This document shows, one piece after another, positions 31,798-41,697 of a stretch of 64,000 nt of DNA. The stretch covers positions 682,001 through 746,000 of the forward strand of contig AP026152.1 in NCBI GenBank assembly GCA_030295235.1. Reading direction: 5' to 3'. Under the pieces are notes generated by a model. The model was given only the letters and a program-made list of their open reading frames with translations. It did not search any database and was not told where the DNA came from. The stretch is from Fistulifera solaris. Taxonomy: Eukaryota; Bacillariophyta; Bacillariophyceae; Naviculales; Stauroneidaceae. Numbering within the stretch: the stretch's first letter is position 1; every line of letters begins with the position of its first letter. Position numbers and translations under genes: made by a program.

Positions 31798-32522
31798 ATA
31801 CTACACAAAAATGTGTTCAACAAGCACTGATGAGTAGTTGATCGAATCAATAGGCAACAGTTTTACGAACAACGAGTGCGTGGCGAACCCCCGAACGATG
31901 GTCGCGTTTTCTGTCGTATCCGCCACTCGCAGGAGTCGTGAAACCTCGCATCAACATCAAAACATTACTGGCTTCGATTCTTCTCTCCTTTTACTTACGT
32001 CTTTTTCTACTTTTTGATCAAAATCTATAACAAGGAAAACAAACAACAAACGAAAGCGAATGTCAACATCCGTTGTGCAGAAAAGAAAAAACGGCGGAGG
32101 ATGTGATGGCGCCAAATAAACGATCGAAATTTTGGGTCCTTCTGCTCGTGTGTTCGGTGGTCATCGATGCGCCGCGTGAAAAATGCACGGCAGATGGTAC
32201 GTACAGTACAAAAAATGCAAGACTGTACAGTCTACGTTATAATAAGCCAGGCTACTATTAACGACAGTGTAGTCGTGTTCGCGTTCCGAGTTTCTGAAGT
32301 ATACCTTAATTGTACTATAAACGTAGTTTGCTAAGGTCATTAATCGCAACTTAGCTAATTTTTGATGTTCAACTCAGCTTGGAGAGAGATTTTTCGAGCG
32401 TAGGCAGCTCTTTACTGACATGCAAGATGTGAGTAATCTGGTCGTAAGAGCTGTCAACAGAAAAACGGAATGGTGAGCATCTTTCAAGGATGATATTGTA
32501 GTTTGCAAATACAAAAATGAAC
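31798..32522. other. Intergenic interval
   Basis: About 700 bp. Small frames (for example 32073-32261) lack support. I see nothing specific. Confidence 0.4.
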
Positions 32523-34694
32523 TTACTTGGTCAGCGGATACGAGCAGACAAACTCAATGAAATCTTGACCATCTTTGCCGTAATGAATATTCGTCGAACA
32601 TGCTGGTCTGCCCATGGCAACCTCCTCCAATAAATGGTGGGGTTTGCCTGGACGAACTTTCGCCTCCTGCACGGTACCTTCGCCTTCCAGCAGCGAGATG
32701 TATTCTTTGCCTTCCACTTCCATTTGTGTGTAGCCAGTAATGCGTGTCCAGGCCTCGTTCACATTCACGATCTTGAAAGGAGGCTCTGCAAGTGTTATAA
32801 CGCGAGCCTCTAACTGCGTGGGAGCCAACGCCATTTCGAGTGACCCAGGAATAATCTGAGCGCTGCCTTCATTACCGCTGGCTCGTTCCAGCTGTTGCAT
32901 AAATCCCATGGCGTCGTACACAATCTCGATACTCGAAAGCTTGTTTCGCGAGCTGAAGCTAGCGCGAAGCATTCCCGGCATGAGACAATCCGCCAAGGCA
33001 CCGCACAGTACGGCATCTTGCGATCGGAAAACAAATGGGCACATCAACACGTTATCCACCAGAATCATGAAATCTTCGTTGACGTGAAACGAGGCACGAA
33101 TCTGGGCTACATTGTTCTCCGAACTACCAGAGGAAGATTCAGCATCGTTGGATATCATGACTGGGGCTGCTCCACTGCCGTTGCTTGCAGAAACCTGATT
33201 GGACGAACGAGGAAAGACCTGCGGGGCTCTCGCTTCGCCGAAATTCGGAGGACGTAACAATGGTTGTCCGTTTTCTTCAAGGGCCACGGGGCGAATGTTG
33301 TGGGGAATGCCTCCTTTCTTGGCAATATTGGGAGGTAGCAGCCCTTCACTTCGAGTCTCATCGGCATTTTCTCCGTGTCTTCTCCGCTTGGTCGGGCGCG
33401 ATGCGGCGATGGCTGCCTGCGAGTCTTCTCCCGAAGAGGAATCGGTGCTAGTTCGCTTGCCCGAAGAAGTTTCATTCGACTCTTCCGGTGAATCTTCCGC
33501 CGCAGGACTGCTCTCCTCGGAGTCGCCAAGTTTTGGATCTGGTAAAGGTCTTGCGTGATAGTCATGGAAATCATTAGACGGCGGTCGCTTCAACCGACTA
33601 TCATTGCTACTTCCACTCGACGAGCTCACTTTCTTGGCGTGCTGTGCAGAGTCGCGAAGAGTCTCAATTGACTGCTGGGACGGCTTCTTTATTGCGGCTG
33701 TGTCTTCTCCACTCGATGTGTTGTTCGAAAATCCTGAATTAGAAGATAGACTAGAAACGGCATGTTGAAGCTTTCCATCCTGTGGAGCGACACAACGAGG
33801 CATCTTTTGTTTCCTCGTTTAGAATGTTCTAGAAGCAGGAATTCATCACGCTTTATCTGCATCCAGCGGCTGCTTCTCGATCCAATATTTTCAATCATGA
33901 CGGACAAGCTAGCAGCTTCGCAGATCATGGCTTGCACGCCCCTCGAGCATCGACATTCCTGATCGATAGCCACAAGTAAGACAAACCGCATTGGTGTTGC
34001 TACTTCACATTGTATAATCGACACGTACCTTTTCAATTTCACATCTTCGAAATGACCTGTACGGTGTCACAGGCTGCTTCAAGCAAAAGTTATCTTCTGC
34101 CAAGGTCTTCCACTTCCGCTCGTCCGTTTCAAATTTGGTCAAGAATCGAAGAAAATCCCGAACGACATTGCGGCGAACGTTTTGCACCTCCGCCATATGC
34201 TGTATTGCAACGCGACGTTGACGAACTTCTTCGATTCGTTCCGCATGCAATCCTTCGACTAGCTCTTTCAGCTTTTGTACGTAGGCTTTCTTCCGCAATC
34301 TTGTTGATCTGGCATGTTCCCGGTTTCTATCGCGATTTTGTTGAACCTTTTCAGTCGTCAGTACATCTCCCTGGTGTGATGTTAAATTGCTGTCAAAGTC
34401 GGCGTTGTTACCAGAAGCAACCAACGAAGTTGGCTGAGCGCCATTCGCCATCATCAGCGAGTTCGCTCCCAGCATGCGTAGAAACGCATTCGAATCGGGC
34501 ATCATGGATGCTGTCTGAAATAGCTGAGCTTGATTCGTGTTCGTCATGAGATTGAGAAGCTGGGTTGGCATGTGCTGATTGTTTACAGCAAGCGCCTGCG
34601 CCTGATTTGCCGCATTCATTCCTCCTTGCATTGATGCTCCGGCATCGTTAGCACTCGATTGGTGGTTCCTTGATGGTAAATGGTTGTTATTCAT
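32523..34694 (-). CDS. bZIP-PAS transcription factor
   Basis: Exon 1 (34029-34694) has a Gln/Asn-rich N-terminus and a bZIP: QQNRDRNREHARSTRLRKKA (N-x7-R) followed by a zipper helix. A 70-bp intron (33959-34028, GTACGT...GATCAG) leads to exon 2, ECRCSRGVQAMICEAASLSV..., an helical segment typical of diatom bZIP-PAS proteins. Near 33805-33815 one more A in ACAAAAG would join RGNK to MPRCVAPQDGK. A long Ser/Glu-rich linker with TKRRRHG follows, then a region (AQIRASFHVNEDFMILVDN) and a C-terminal PAS domain (PPFKIVNVNEAWTRITGYTQ, IHYGKDGQDFIEFVCSYPL). About 700 codons. PAS domains sense ligands or partners; whether this one binds a cofactor is unknown. No LOV cysteine motif (NCRFLQ) is present, so it is not an aureochrome. 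Confidence 0.8.
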
Positions 34695-35308
34695 GGTTCA
34701 TAAAATAATGTGTTTGTGATGTTTGTGGTGTGTCTTTTCCTTTTTGAGAGGAGAGAAAATCAGTGGCGATGATGTGTGAAGAATTTTCTTTGTGATACGT
34801 GATCGTCAACCATCACCGAAACAGTGGCACTTTCCGAACACTTGTACTCTCCTATAGAAAATCAAGTACAAAATAAATATTTCAGCAAAAATGAAATGTG
34901 CGTACTTGAAACTCAGGAAAAGAAACTTCATGAAGGGGTGCTTCTGGTACACGAATGTGCAACCAATGTAAACGTAAACAACAGATGAATTATTCACGAC
35001 AACACCTCTCCTCTGATGGGTACGCACCTGCACTTGCTCTTAGCCAATCAAAATCATAGATCATTCGCGTGATCTGATTGGTTGCTAGATCATATTGGAC
35101 GAAATTTGTCTCGTTCTCTAGCTGGGAGACGCAATAGTACTGTCGGCACTGACGCACTTGTCTGAAAAATCTTCTCAGAAATCAACGAAAAACTCCACCC
35201 GCGACCATGGGCCCACGCATCATCCTCCGCCGCCAACGTTGTTGATGTGAACGTTGGCAACTTCTTTGTGTTCGTGTTTGCAGCACTGCGTAGACTAATG
35301 GCTATGCT
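34695..35308. other. Divergent intergenic interval
   Basis: About 600 bp between the bZIP-PAS and plastid-protein genes. It presumably contains two promoters. No other feature is recognised. Confidence 0.45.
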
Positions 35309-35938
35309 ATGAGAGGAATTCTTGCCGCTTTATTGTTAGCTGCGGCCCGATTTACCGTGCATCATGCTTTTAATGCTGGTAGGCCGCGATCCACATTATC
35401 ACCGATAGCTAAATTCGGGGTCGAAAGTTCCTTTCGCTCAAGAGATACCCAGTTGCGCCTTCACAACCCTCAGAATTGTGATGATGATGACGACGACGAC
35501 GATGATAAGGATGAGGATGAATGCATGCTTCCTTATGGGAATAGGTCGCCAACGTGGACGTCAAAATACCGTTCTCTTCTACCATATGACAAAGCCAGAG
35601 CATCCGTCATGCAGCTCGGGTTGCGATCAAAAGAGGATTGGGATGAATATGTAAGTGACGGTAAACCTTATCACGGGCCTTACTTGCCCAATAATCCGGA
35701 GGAGATGTATGCTCTGGACTGGGTCTCTTGGGAAGACTTTCTATGTGTCACACGGAGCTACAACGAGTCAAAGACATTACTGCGAGACGTATTAAAACTG
35801 CAAAGCGAACAAGAGTACACGGAATTCATATTTATGGACTCACATAGAGCTGCGGGGCTACGATTACCATTCAAACCCGCCGTCGTCTATCAGAACAGGG
35901 GATGGATTTCCTGGGAAGATTACCTAGGATTGGGCTGA
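35309..35938 (+). CDS. Plastid-targeted protein with two SWEDFL-type repeats
   Basis: 209 residues. The signal peptide MRGILAALLLAAARFTVHHA precedes FNAGRPRST, an aromatic +1 plastid-type cleavage site followed by a basic, Ser/Arg-rich transit stretch. After an Asp run (CDDDDDDDDDK) come two copies of a repeat common in algal and stramenopile proteins of unknown function: YDKARASVMQLGLRSKEDWD ... ALDWVSWEDFL and YNESKTLLRDVLKLQSEQEY ... NRGWISWEDYLG. The repeat resembles the LGLKSQKEWREY...WKGWGDWLG units seen in many algal proteins. The first copy is the better preserved. No catalytic residues are recognised. Location in the plastid is inferred from the leader. Confidence 0.65.
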   Translation: MRGILAALLLAAARFTVHHAFNAGRPRSTLSPIAKFGVESSFRSRDTQLRLHNPQNCDDDDDDDDDKDEDECMLPYGNRSPTWTSKYRSLLPYDKARASVMQLGLRSKEDWDEYVSDGKPYHGPYLPNNPEEMYALDWVSWEDFLCVTRSYNESKTLLRDVLKLQSEQEYTEFIFMDSHRAAGLRLPFKPAVVYQNRGWISWEDYLGLG

Positions 35939-35973
35939 TTGTCTCACTATTGCACACGACGATTCGTATTGCT

Positions 35974-36648
35974 TCAATGCTCCTTCATTTTCGGAGGTAT
36001 CGCGATCGCAAGGAACACTATAAAAAGAAATATCCCCATGAACACTGCTCCAAATAGAACGCTTGCTGCAAATAGAGGCGAGAGCCCGAATCGGTTTTGC
36101 GACCAAGCAAATACGTCGAGCGCTTTGACACCAAAACTTATCAGCGATCCTTGAAGAATGCCGATCGGACCCATTGGCGATGAATAAAACGGCAAAGGTT
36201 CTATTTTCTTGTATCCGCCATAGGCAAATTGGATCATGTTTTGCTTGGATCTGGGCTGCTCGAAAGGATACACTCTATAACCGTCAATAATAAAGAATGA
36301 AGGATAGCCATAAATATTGAAACGAGAAGCCAATGCTTTCTCCATATTTCCGTCTACCTTTCCAACTTTGACCATGTGAGAAGTTGAGCTGTGTAGTTCG
36401 TTAGCAATTTCATCATATGTTGAAGCGAATTGGGTACAGTGGATGCAGTTCGGCGAGTAAAACTCCACCAACCATACATTTCCGTCTCCCACATGTTCTG
36501 CAAAATTTCTTGTTGTAAGCGTTACAGGCTTTTTAGTTTCATCAATCGTAGCCGGCTGCGAGGCGGAGGATGGAATCTCCTTTTCTGCGCATGCAGCGAG
36601 CAAGCATGACGAGAGAGCAATTAGCACAATGGACTTTAACGACACCAT
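35974..36648 (-). CDS. TMX-like membrane thioredoxin (protein disulfide isomerase family)
   Basis: 224 residues: a signal peptide (MVSLKSIVLIALSSCLLAAC), a thioredoxin domain at about residues 40-145, and a transmembrane helix near 190-215 (VLFGAVFMGIFLFIVFLAIA) ending in a short basic tail. The active site is CIHC in WLVEFYSPNCIHCTQFAS; the cis-proline loop is YGYPSFFI. This layout is that of ER TMX proteins, which form or rearrange disulfide bonds in secretory proteins; the CxxC here is complete. Convergent with the plastid repeat-protein gene, 35 bp between stops. The Cys at the leader end resembles a bacterial lipobox, but eukaryotic context makes that irrelevant. Confidence 0.78.
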   Translation of the reverse strand: MVSLKSIVLIALSSCLLAACAEKEIPSSASQPATIDETKKPVTLTTRNFAEHVGDGNVWLVEFYSPNCIHCTQFASTYDEIANELHSSTSHMVKVGKVDGNMEKALASRFNIYGYPSFFIIDGYRVYPFEQPRSKQNMIQFAYGGYKKIEPLPFYSSPMGPIGILQGSLISFGVKALDVFAWSQNRFGLSPLFAASVLFGAVFMGIFLFIVFLAIAIPPKMKEH

Positions 36649-36964
36649 TTACAAAGAACCCAAATAGAGGTAATATTAAGGCAATAATGTTCGAGAGATG
36701 TAACCTCTCTCTCCTTTTTTGTTCAAGTGTATAAAAGACCTTGTCGATCGACATGATAATGTCGATGAAAGTGAGTCACATTTTACTAACCAGTCACGAA
36801 GCAAAAAGAAAAAAGAAAATGATGACGTATCCTAGGTCTAGAGAACATAGAATAGACTGATAAAAGTAGAACGAATGCTCTTCATTAACACATAATAGTT
36901 ACATCGATATTAACCTCTATCAAACTGTTTTTACCGGGAGCATATAATGGTTTTGTCTTGTGTT

Positions 36965-37738
36965 TCAGGCCGCTGCAGCTGTAGATCGTAAGCAAGATGA
37001 GTACATGTCGTCTACTTCTAAGAATTCTTCGAGAACATCAAGAAACACTGTCGTGTAGTGCTCGAAAGCATCGTAAGGAATTCGAAGGGCAGGGGCTAAT
37101 CTGTCCAGGGCCTGCAAGATGAGTAAAGTGAACGGTAGAATCCGTGTACGGAGCTCATCCTTCTGCCCGTTAATGCAACTGTACTGGCAAACCGATTCAA
37201 GGTTTGAACAAGCGAGCTGTAGCATTTGATATGCCAAAGCAAGGTATCGTTCTGCAACATGGGAAAGAGCCGATGTTGTGGCAACACAGATATAGGAAGC
37301 TGCCAAATTATTTAAAAGAATGGAGCGTTCGGTGCCTCTGAAGTACGCCATACCTTCCCGTATTGTTGTCTCCGATAGCTCTATCCGAATAACGTTTAAA
37401 GAGAGTTGGCTGCTTGCTTCGCTGTCGTCACTTTCATTAAAACCTGTTTTCAATGTATCGGCAAAGTCGTTTTCTGTAATAACACGAAATCGAACGAAGC
37501 CATTATTTTTGGTCTCAGGCTTGCAATGAGAAAGTTCATGGTATGATTTTTCGAGCGTTCCGTTTATGGCTTCTAACGAAAGATGCGGATCACACATCGA
37601 CGCATCATGCATGATAGCAGTTGCATCAGTAAACGCCTCCAACGCCTCATCGTAACAACGTCGAGCAAGGAGAGATGCACCCACATTATTCAGCGCTATG
37701 GCTGCTGTGTAACGGAATTGAACGTCTTCTGTGCCCAT
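36965..37738 (-). CDS. TPR-like protein of a family common in diatoms
   Basis: 257 residues. The N-terminal TAAIALNNVGASLLARRCYD and EALEAFTDATAIM form a tetratricopeptide-like helical hairpin; a later helical pair (RSILLNNLAASYICVATTSA, YLALAYQMLQLACSNLESV) repeats the pattern. Between them is a variable region (about residues 75-130) that includes ENDFADTLKTG. I infer this is one of the many diatom proteins with the layout 'TPR pair, variable loop, TPR pair'; their function is unknown. No signal peptide is seen, so cytosolic or nuclear. Confidence 0.55.
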   Translation of the reverse strand: MGTEDVQFRYTAAIALNNVGASLLARRCYDEALEAFTDATAIMHDASMCDPHLSLEAINGTLEKSYHELSHCKPETKNNGFVRFRVITENDFADTLKTGFNESDDSEASSQLSLNVIRIELSETTIREGMAYFRGTERSILLNNLAASYICVATTSALSHVAERYLALAYQMLQLACSNLESVCQYSCINGQKDELRTRILPFTLLILQALDRLAPALRIPYDAFEHYTTVFLDVLEEFLEVDDMYSSCLRSTAAAA

Positions 37739-39628
37739 GAGTTCTCAAATAAAAGTTTTATGATTACACGACTTGTTGGTTTCTTATGATGTGATGTTTT
37801 TGTGTTCGCAATTTTTGCGCTTTGAAAATACCTTCGTTTTTTACAGACCTTGGCGCAAAGACGAGTTTGACTTCTCCGCGATGGCCGCTTTGGCAAACGA
37901 GTATCATGCGGAATGCGGAGAGAATGAATTCCTTAAAGTCTTTGCTCTTCTGCCATTAAGTGTGAAGAGAGAAGCTATCTCTTAACTGTGGAAGTATTGT
38001 ACGATTAGGGACTACAGAACGATTATCGGTATTGAAAGTTCAAACACCAAGATTTAACAGAAAAATGGCCACGCTACTTTCAAGTGAATAGATTCGGATT
38101 GGGTAAGATTCGTTTTTTTTCGATAGGTACCAGTAAGTAGTTAAAATTTCAAATATGCATTAGATGCCTTAATGTCCCTGTTCCGTGACAGCACTACCAA
38201 TGACTCCTCTTGAACTTCCACATGAATTTTTTTACACAGTGTTCTGTTCTATTGTTGGCACATTGAAGTTGAACTTCGGATAAAACAATTTATCATTCAT
38301 CATATTATTTAGCCTTCTACGATGGTCGGACAAATTAAGCAAAATATCTCTATTCCTCGTTGTTCTTCTCTCATTTCTGGGCTCTTCGCTTCCCTAATCA
38401 AATAACAACCGTTAATCGTCAATGTTCATTCGAATGACTAAGTCAATTGCGCAATACGCGCGCGAAACCGAACTGGATACTGACGTCACTACTAGCTCGA
38501 GTTTGTATAGGATAAAATTGTAGTGATCGTGCCTACAACGTTATGCCCAAGACAATACCCAAGACCAAATCAGGAAAAGATTGCATGCAGCATACAGTAC
38601 GAGTATTCGTAGATGATTCGTGAATGATTATCTATCTTCAAACTTTAAGGCAAATACAGGAGTATAAAGAATTCACGGGTGACTTTTTAATCAGCTGTTT
38701 TCGATCTAAAATAATAATGATAAGCTTCCAAGCTGCTCTCTCGTTTCATTTTCATTTCTTCGAAAGGCTGGTTAGCTGCCATTCAAGCTCTGACTTGCTT
38801 TCGTGCTGAACGGCACCAGTCGGGGGTGACAAAAAATACGCAGTCATTTGCACCAGGTAGCGCGAATACAATTGATAGCAGATAGCAGCTCACCATGGAC
38901 GAATGGCTAGAAAAAGCTATGATTGTTTGCGAATCATTCTCTTTAATTATTGTCTCGTCGACCCTACTTAGCCGGAGCTAGAGTGACAAAAAAACGATGA
39001 GACGCTGACTTACCATGTCCCTTTTCAAAAGGTAGAATAAAAAATACCGCGTTGCACGTTCGGTGATCGGTGAGCTAAACGGCCGAACTTTGTTAGAATT
39101 CTTTTATAAAAAAAAAGCTAAAAGCTAAAAGCTAGTCTAGGCCAAAGGCTGCCACGAGACTTGGTTCTATGTTATGCGTTACGCCTTTAGGGCCTTTTAT
39201 AAAAAGTTAGGCCTCATTTCTCATTACAGTATCGCTCAAGATTGATTTCGAGGTACATTCTGGAGAACACTACTGAGAACCGTATTGAATGTCGCAAGTG
39301 ACACTCCGATGATTTATTTTCTCCTTGCGTCGACGTCGAAAGAAAGTGTTCCGTTGGCGGTTACCAGGTATGGAGTTGGCGTTGGAGGTTGGAGTTGGAG
39401 ATAAAAGGCTCACCGGACCGCACACAGACACGCGGCCGCTAAAAGTTTTATTGCTTGGAAACTATCGACAGATCACTTTCCAAAAGTATTTACTTTTTTG
39501 TTGTAAATACGGAAGGTTCCTCCGGAAGTGGTGTATTTGTTTGCTTTTGCTCGATTAGATCAGCAACTGCAGGTGATTTATTCGAGCGCTTTACATTTTG
39601 AACGAGAGATATTATTTAGAAAGCCAAA
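37739..39628. other. Long intergenic interval, 1.9 kb
   Basis: No supported gene. A 70-codon frame at 37773-37985 is not recognisable. The interval has near-matches to the palindromic motif (TACCAGTA near 38125, CACCAGGTA near 38852), one exact copy (39362-39370), and a short direct repeat AAAAGCT x3 near 39113-39136. Confidence 0.45.
39362..39370. promoter_or_regulatory. TACCAGGTA palindromic motif (copy 5 of 10)
   Basis: Exact copy about 260 bp upstream of the RAD6 start codon. Confidence 0.5.
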
Positions 39629-40290
39629 ATGAGTACAAGTGCAAGGCGCCGTTTAATGCATGACTTCAAGCGGTGAGTGAATTGATAGCATGGTAGCTGC
39701 GTGCGACGGCTCCTGGGCCGAAAATTGTTACTTGCGTCATGAGTGAAAAGCTTTGCTGGCGCAGCGGCAACGAAAACGAATGATCTTTGTAAAAAGCTCC
39801 CCTTGGTGCTTGCAGTCGTACTCACCCCATTTTCTTTCTCCACTCGATTGGCCTTCATTTACTAAAACGCAGTCTGCAAAATGATCCACCGTCAGGAGTT
39901 ACGGGCGCTCCGATGGATACAAACATTATGCTGTGGCAGGCCGTCATTTTCGGCCCCGACGACACTCCGTGGGAGGGCGGCACGTTCAAGCTCGTGCTAG
40001 AATTCACCGAGGACTATCCCAACAAAGCTCCGCAAGTCCGCTTCTTGACGAAAATGTTCCATCCGAATATTTACAATGACGGGCAGATCTGTTTGGATAT
40101 TCTGCAGAATCAGTGGAGTCCTATTTACGACATTTCCGCCATTCTGACGAGCATTCAGTCCTTGTTGTGCGATCCGAATCCGGCATCGCCGGCCAACTCG
40201 GAAGCTTCTCGTTTGTACAACGAAAATCGTCGTGAATACAATCGTCGTGTTCGCGAAATTGTGGAGCAGAGCTGGTTGGACGAATCATAA
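39629..40290 (+). CDS. RAD6: Ubiquitin-conjugating enzyme E2, RAD6/UBC2
   Basis: Exon 1 (39629-39672) and exon 2 (39873-40290) flank a 200-bp GTGAGT...CGCAG intron and give 153 residues, the normal RAD6 length. Exon 1 starts [15 protein letters not shown], the conserved N-terminal helix that binds RAD18/BRE1-type E3s. Exon 2 continues [39 protein letters not shown], then [20 protein letters not shown] with the catalytic cysteine in ICLDIL and the HPN motif. The C-terminus ([19 protein letters not shown]) lacks the acidic tail of yeast Rad6. It ubiquitinates histone H2B and PCNA in transcription and post-replication repair. Very sure. Confidence 0.93.
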
Positions 40291-40412
40291 ATGGTAATCG
40301 GAATACACAGGGAGATGAAGAAAAATCAGCAAAACGGTGACTTTTCGACTATTAGGGTGCGATGATGGGAAACAGACGCCTACATAAGAACTGAAATAGT
40401 TTAGTATATACT

Positions 40413-41075
40413 CTAGGGAACTTGCTTAATTGTATGTGTCTCTTCATATCTTTCTCGGGACGTTAAGCGGAGCTCTGGGGCTTTTGCTGCGACAAAGGAT
40501 ATAAACGAATCCACATCCTGATGAAACTGCATTTCTTCTACAGATATTACAGTTCCCTCTTCTTTTGTGCGACTCATAAAGACCATAATGGATGCTTGTT
40601 TGAGTTGCAAGAGCTGCGCGAGTTTATTTGCGTCCGAGTACAAGAATAGCCGGATGTTGCGTTCGTGACAAACAGCGGGGATGTAGTTCCATGGCAATGT
40701 ATTTCCTTGAGGCGCGTTGGGCAACACGACGAGTAAGGGTTGCTGTTGCTGCTGTTTTTGTGTGGACGATGTTGAAGGTTGCAGTAAGCAGGCGCGAGCG
40801 CAAACATTGTATCCTATTTTGACGCGTTGTCGAAACCATTCATTTCTTGTCCGAGATAGCGTGTTGTTCTTATTCACTTTACTAGGTTTCGTCCAGTATT
40901 TTTGAACCAGCTCTTTGTCGAAGCGTTCCCAAAAGAGCTCTTCTCGTGAAGACGAAACAGGTGTGGCTTGCAAAAGATCGGAAGACGTGAAGGTTGTTGT
41001 TGTGAGAAGTGACTCGCAATCGATCCAGGATCGTGGCTGTTCCCGTCTTTGTCGCTTTGTTTTCGGCAGATACAT
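40413..41075 (-). CDS. L7Ae/Rpp38-like RNA-binding protein (tentative)
   Basis: 220 residues. The N-terminal half is basic and low-complexity; the domain starts near KYWTKPSKVNKNNT. RQRVKIGYNVCARACLLQ, then after a Gln run LLVVLPNAPQGNTLPWNYIP, ERNIRLFLYSDANKLAQLLQL and ASIMVFM fit the alternating strand/helix pattern of L7Ae/L30e folds (K-turn binders such as Nhp2 or the RNase P/MRP subunit Rpp38/Pop3). The similarity is weak and the poly-Gln insertion sits in the domain. A role in RNA processing is inference. Convergent with RAD6. Confidence 0.5.
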   Translation of the reverse strand: MYLPKTKRQRREQPRSWIDCESLLTTTTFTSSDLLQATPVSSSREELFWERFDKELVQKYWTKPSKVNKNNTLSRTRNEWFRQRVKIGYNVCARACLLQPSTSSTQKQQQQQPLLVVLPNAPQGNTLPWNYIPAVCHERNIRLFLYSDANKLAQLLQLKQASIMVFMSRTKEEGTVISVEEMQFHQDVDSFISFVAAKAPELRLTSRERYEETHTIKQVP

Positions 41076-41128
41076 CTTCCCTTCTCGTTAACAAAGCTTT
41101 TTAAAAAAGAGATCTACGATGTTGCTTA

Positions 41129-41137
41129 TACCAGGTA
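41129..41137. promoter_or_regulatory. TACCAGGTA palindromic motif (copy 6 of 10)
   Basis: Exact copy 54 bp upstream of the start codon of the L7Ae-like gene (minus strand). Confidence 0.5.
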
Positions 41138-41240
41138 TTTAGAGGGAGTTGATGATCATCGCAGCAACAACTCTCATTATTTTGAGGTGGGCAACGCAAA
41201 AACACATTGCAAGCACATTGCTCGTGACTTGTTTCTATCA

Positions 41241-41280
41241 ATCATCGTGTTGCCCTTGAACCAACACTTTGAGCCTATAG
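41241..41280 (-). repeat. Dispersed element E, partial
   Basis: Minus strand CTATAGGCTCAAAGTGTTGG, then TTCAAGGGCAACACGATGAT. The CAGTCATGA end is absent. A second partial copy lies 230 bp on. Confidence 0.5.
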
Positions 41281-41471
41281 AAAATTCCTAATCGCACGGC
41301 CCGAAACGATAGTACCACCGCAACGTATTCAGGCAACGAATTATGAGTGTTTATGAATTATGAACATTCGATATAAAAGCGGCGGTGATTCAACCAAAAT
41401 TCATTGCTTACCACGGCAGTCATGGCCGTGTATTTCGAATTCTGTGTCGATAAAATCGGTTTCGACTCCTC

Positions 41472-41514
41472 AATGAATCGTGTTTGCCGTAAACCAACAC
41501 TTTGAAGCTATAGT
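41472..41514 (-). repeat. Dispersed element E, partial
   Basis: Minus strand CTATAGCTTCAAAGTGTTGG, then TTTACGGCAAACACGATTCA. The order CTATAG / AAAGTGTTGG / CACGA matches the copy at 41241-41280. Confidence 0.5.
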
Positions 41515-41697
41515 ACTTTGTAGCTCCACAATCCGGGTTACCTGGGAGCGTTATTATTTTGCGGCGTGTGTTGATAGTGTTGCGAGTGTTGACTGCGTTG
41601 ACCTATTGTTATTATTGCTGTTTATTTTCCTATAAACTGCCATTTTGTTTGAATTGGCGACATTATTTCTTTTCTTATTGAATGAATCTTATCGGGC

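Noticed and set aside
32523-34694. bZIP-PAS protein as an aureochrome blue-light receptor
   Set aside because: The C-terminal PAS lacks the flavin-binding cysteine motif (NCRFLQ) that defines LOV domains.
37773-37985. 70-codon frame as a small gene
   Set aside because: No recognisable features, and it overlaps the upstream region of the TPR-like gene.
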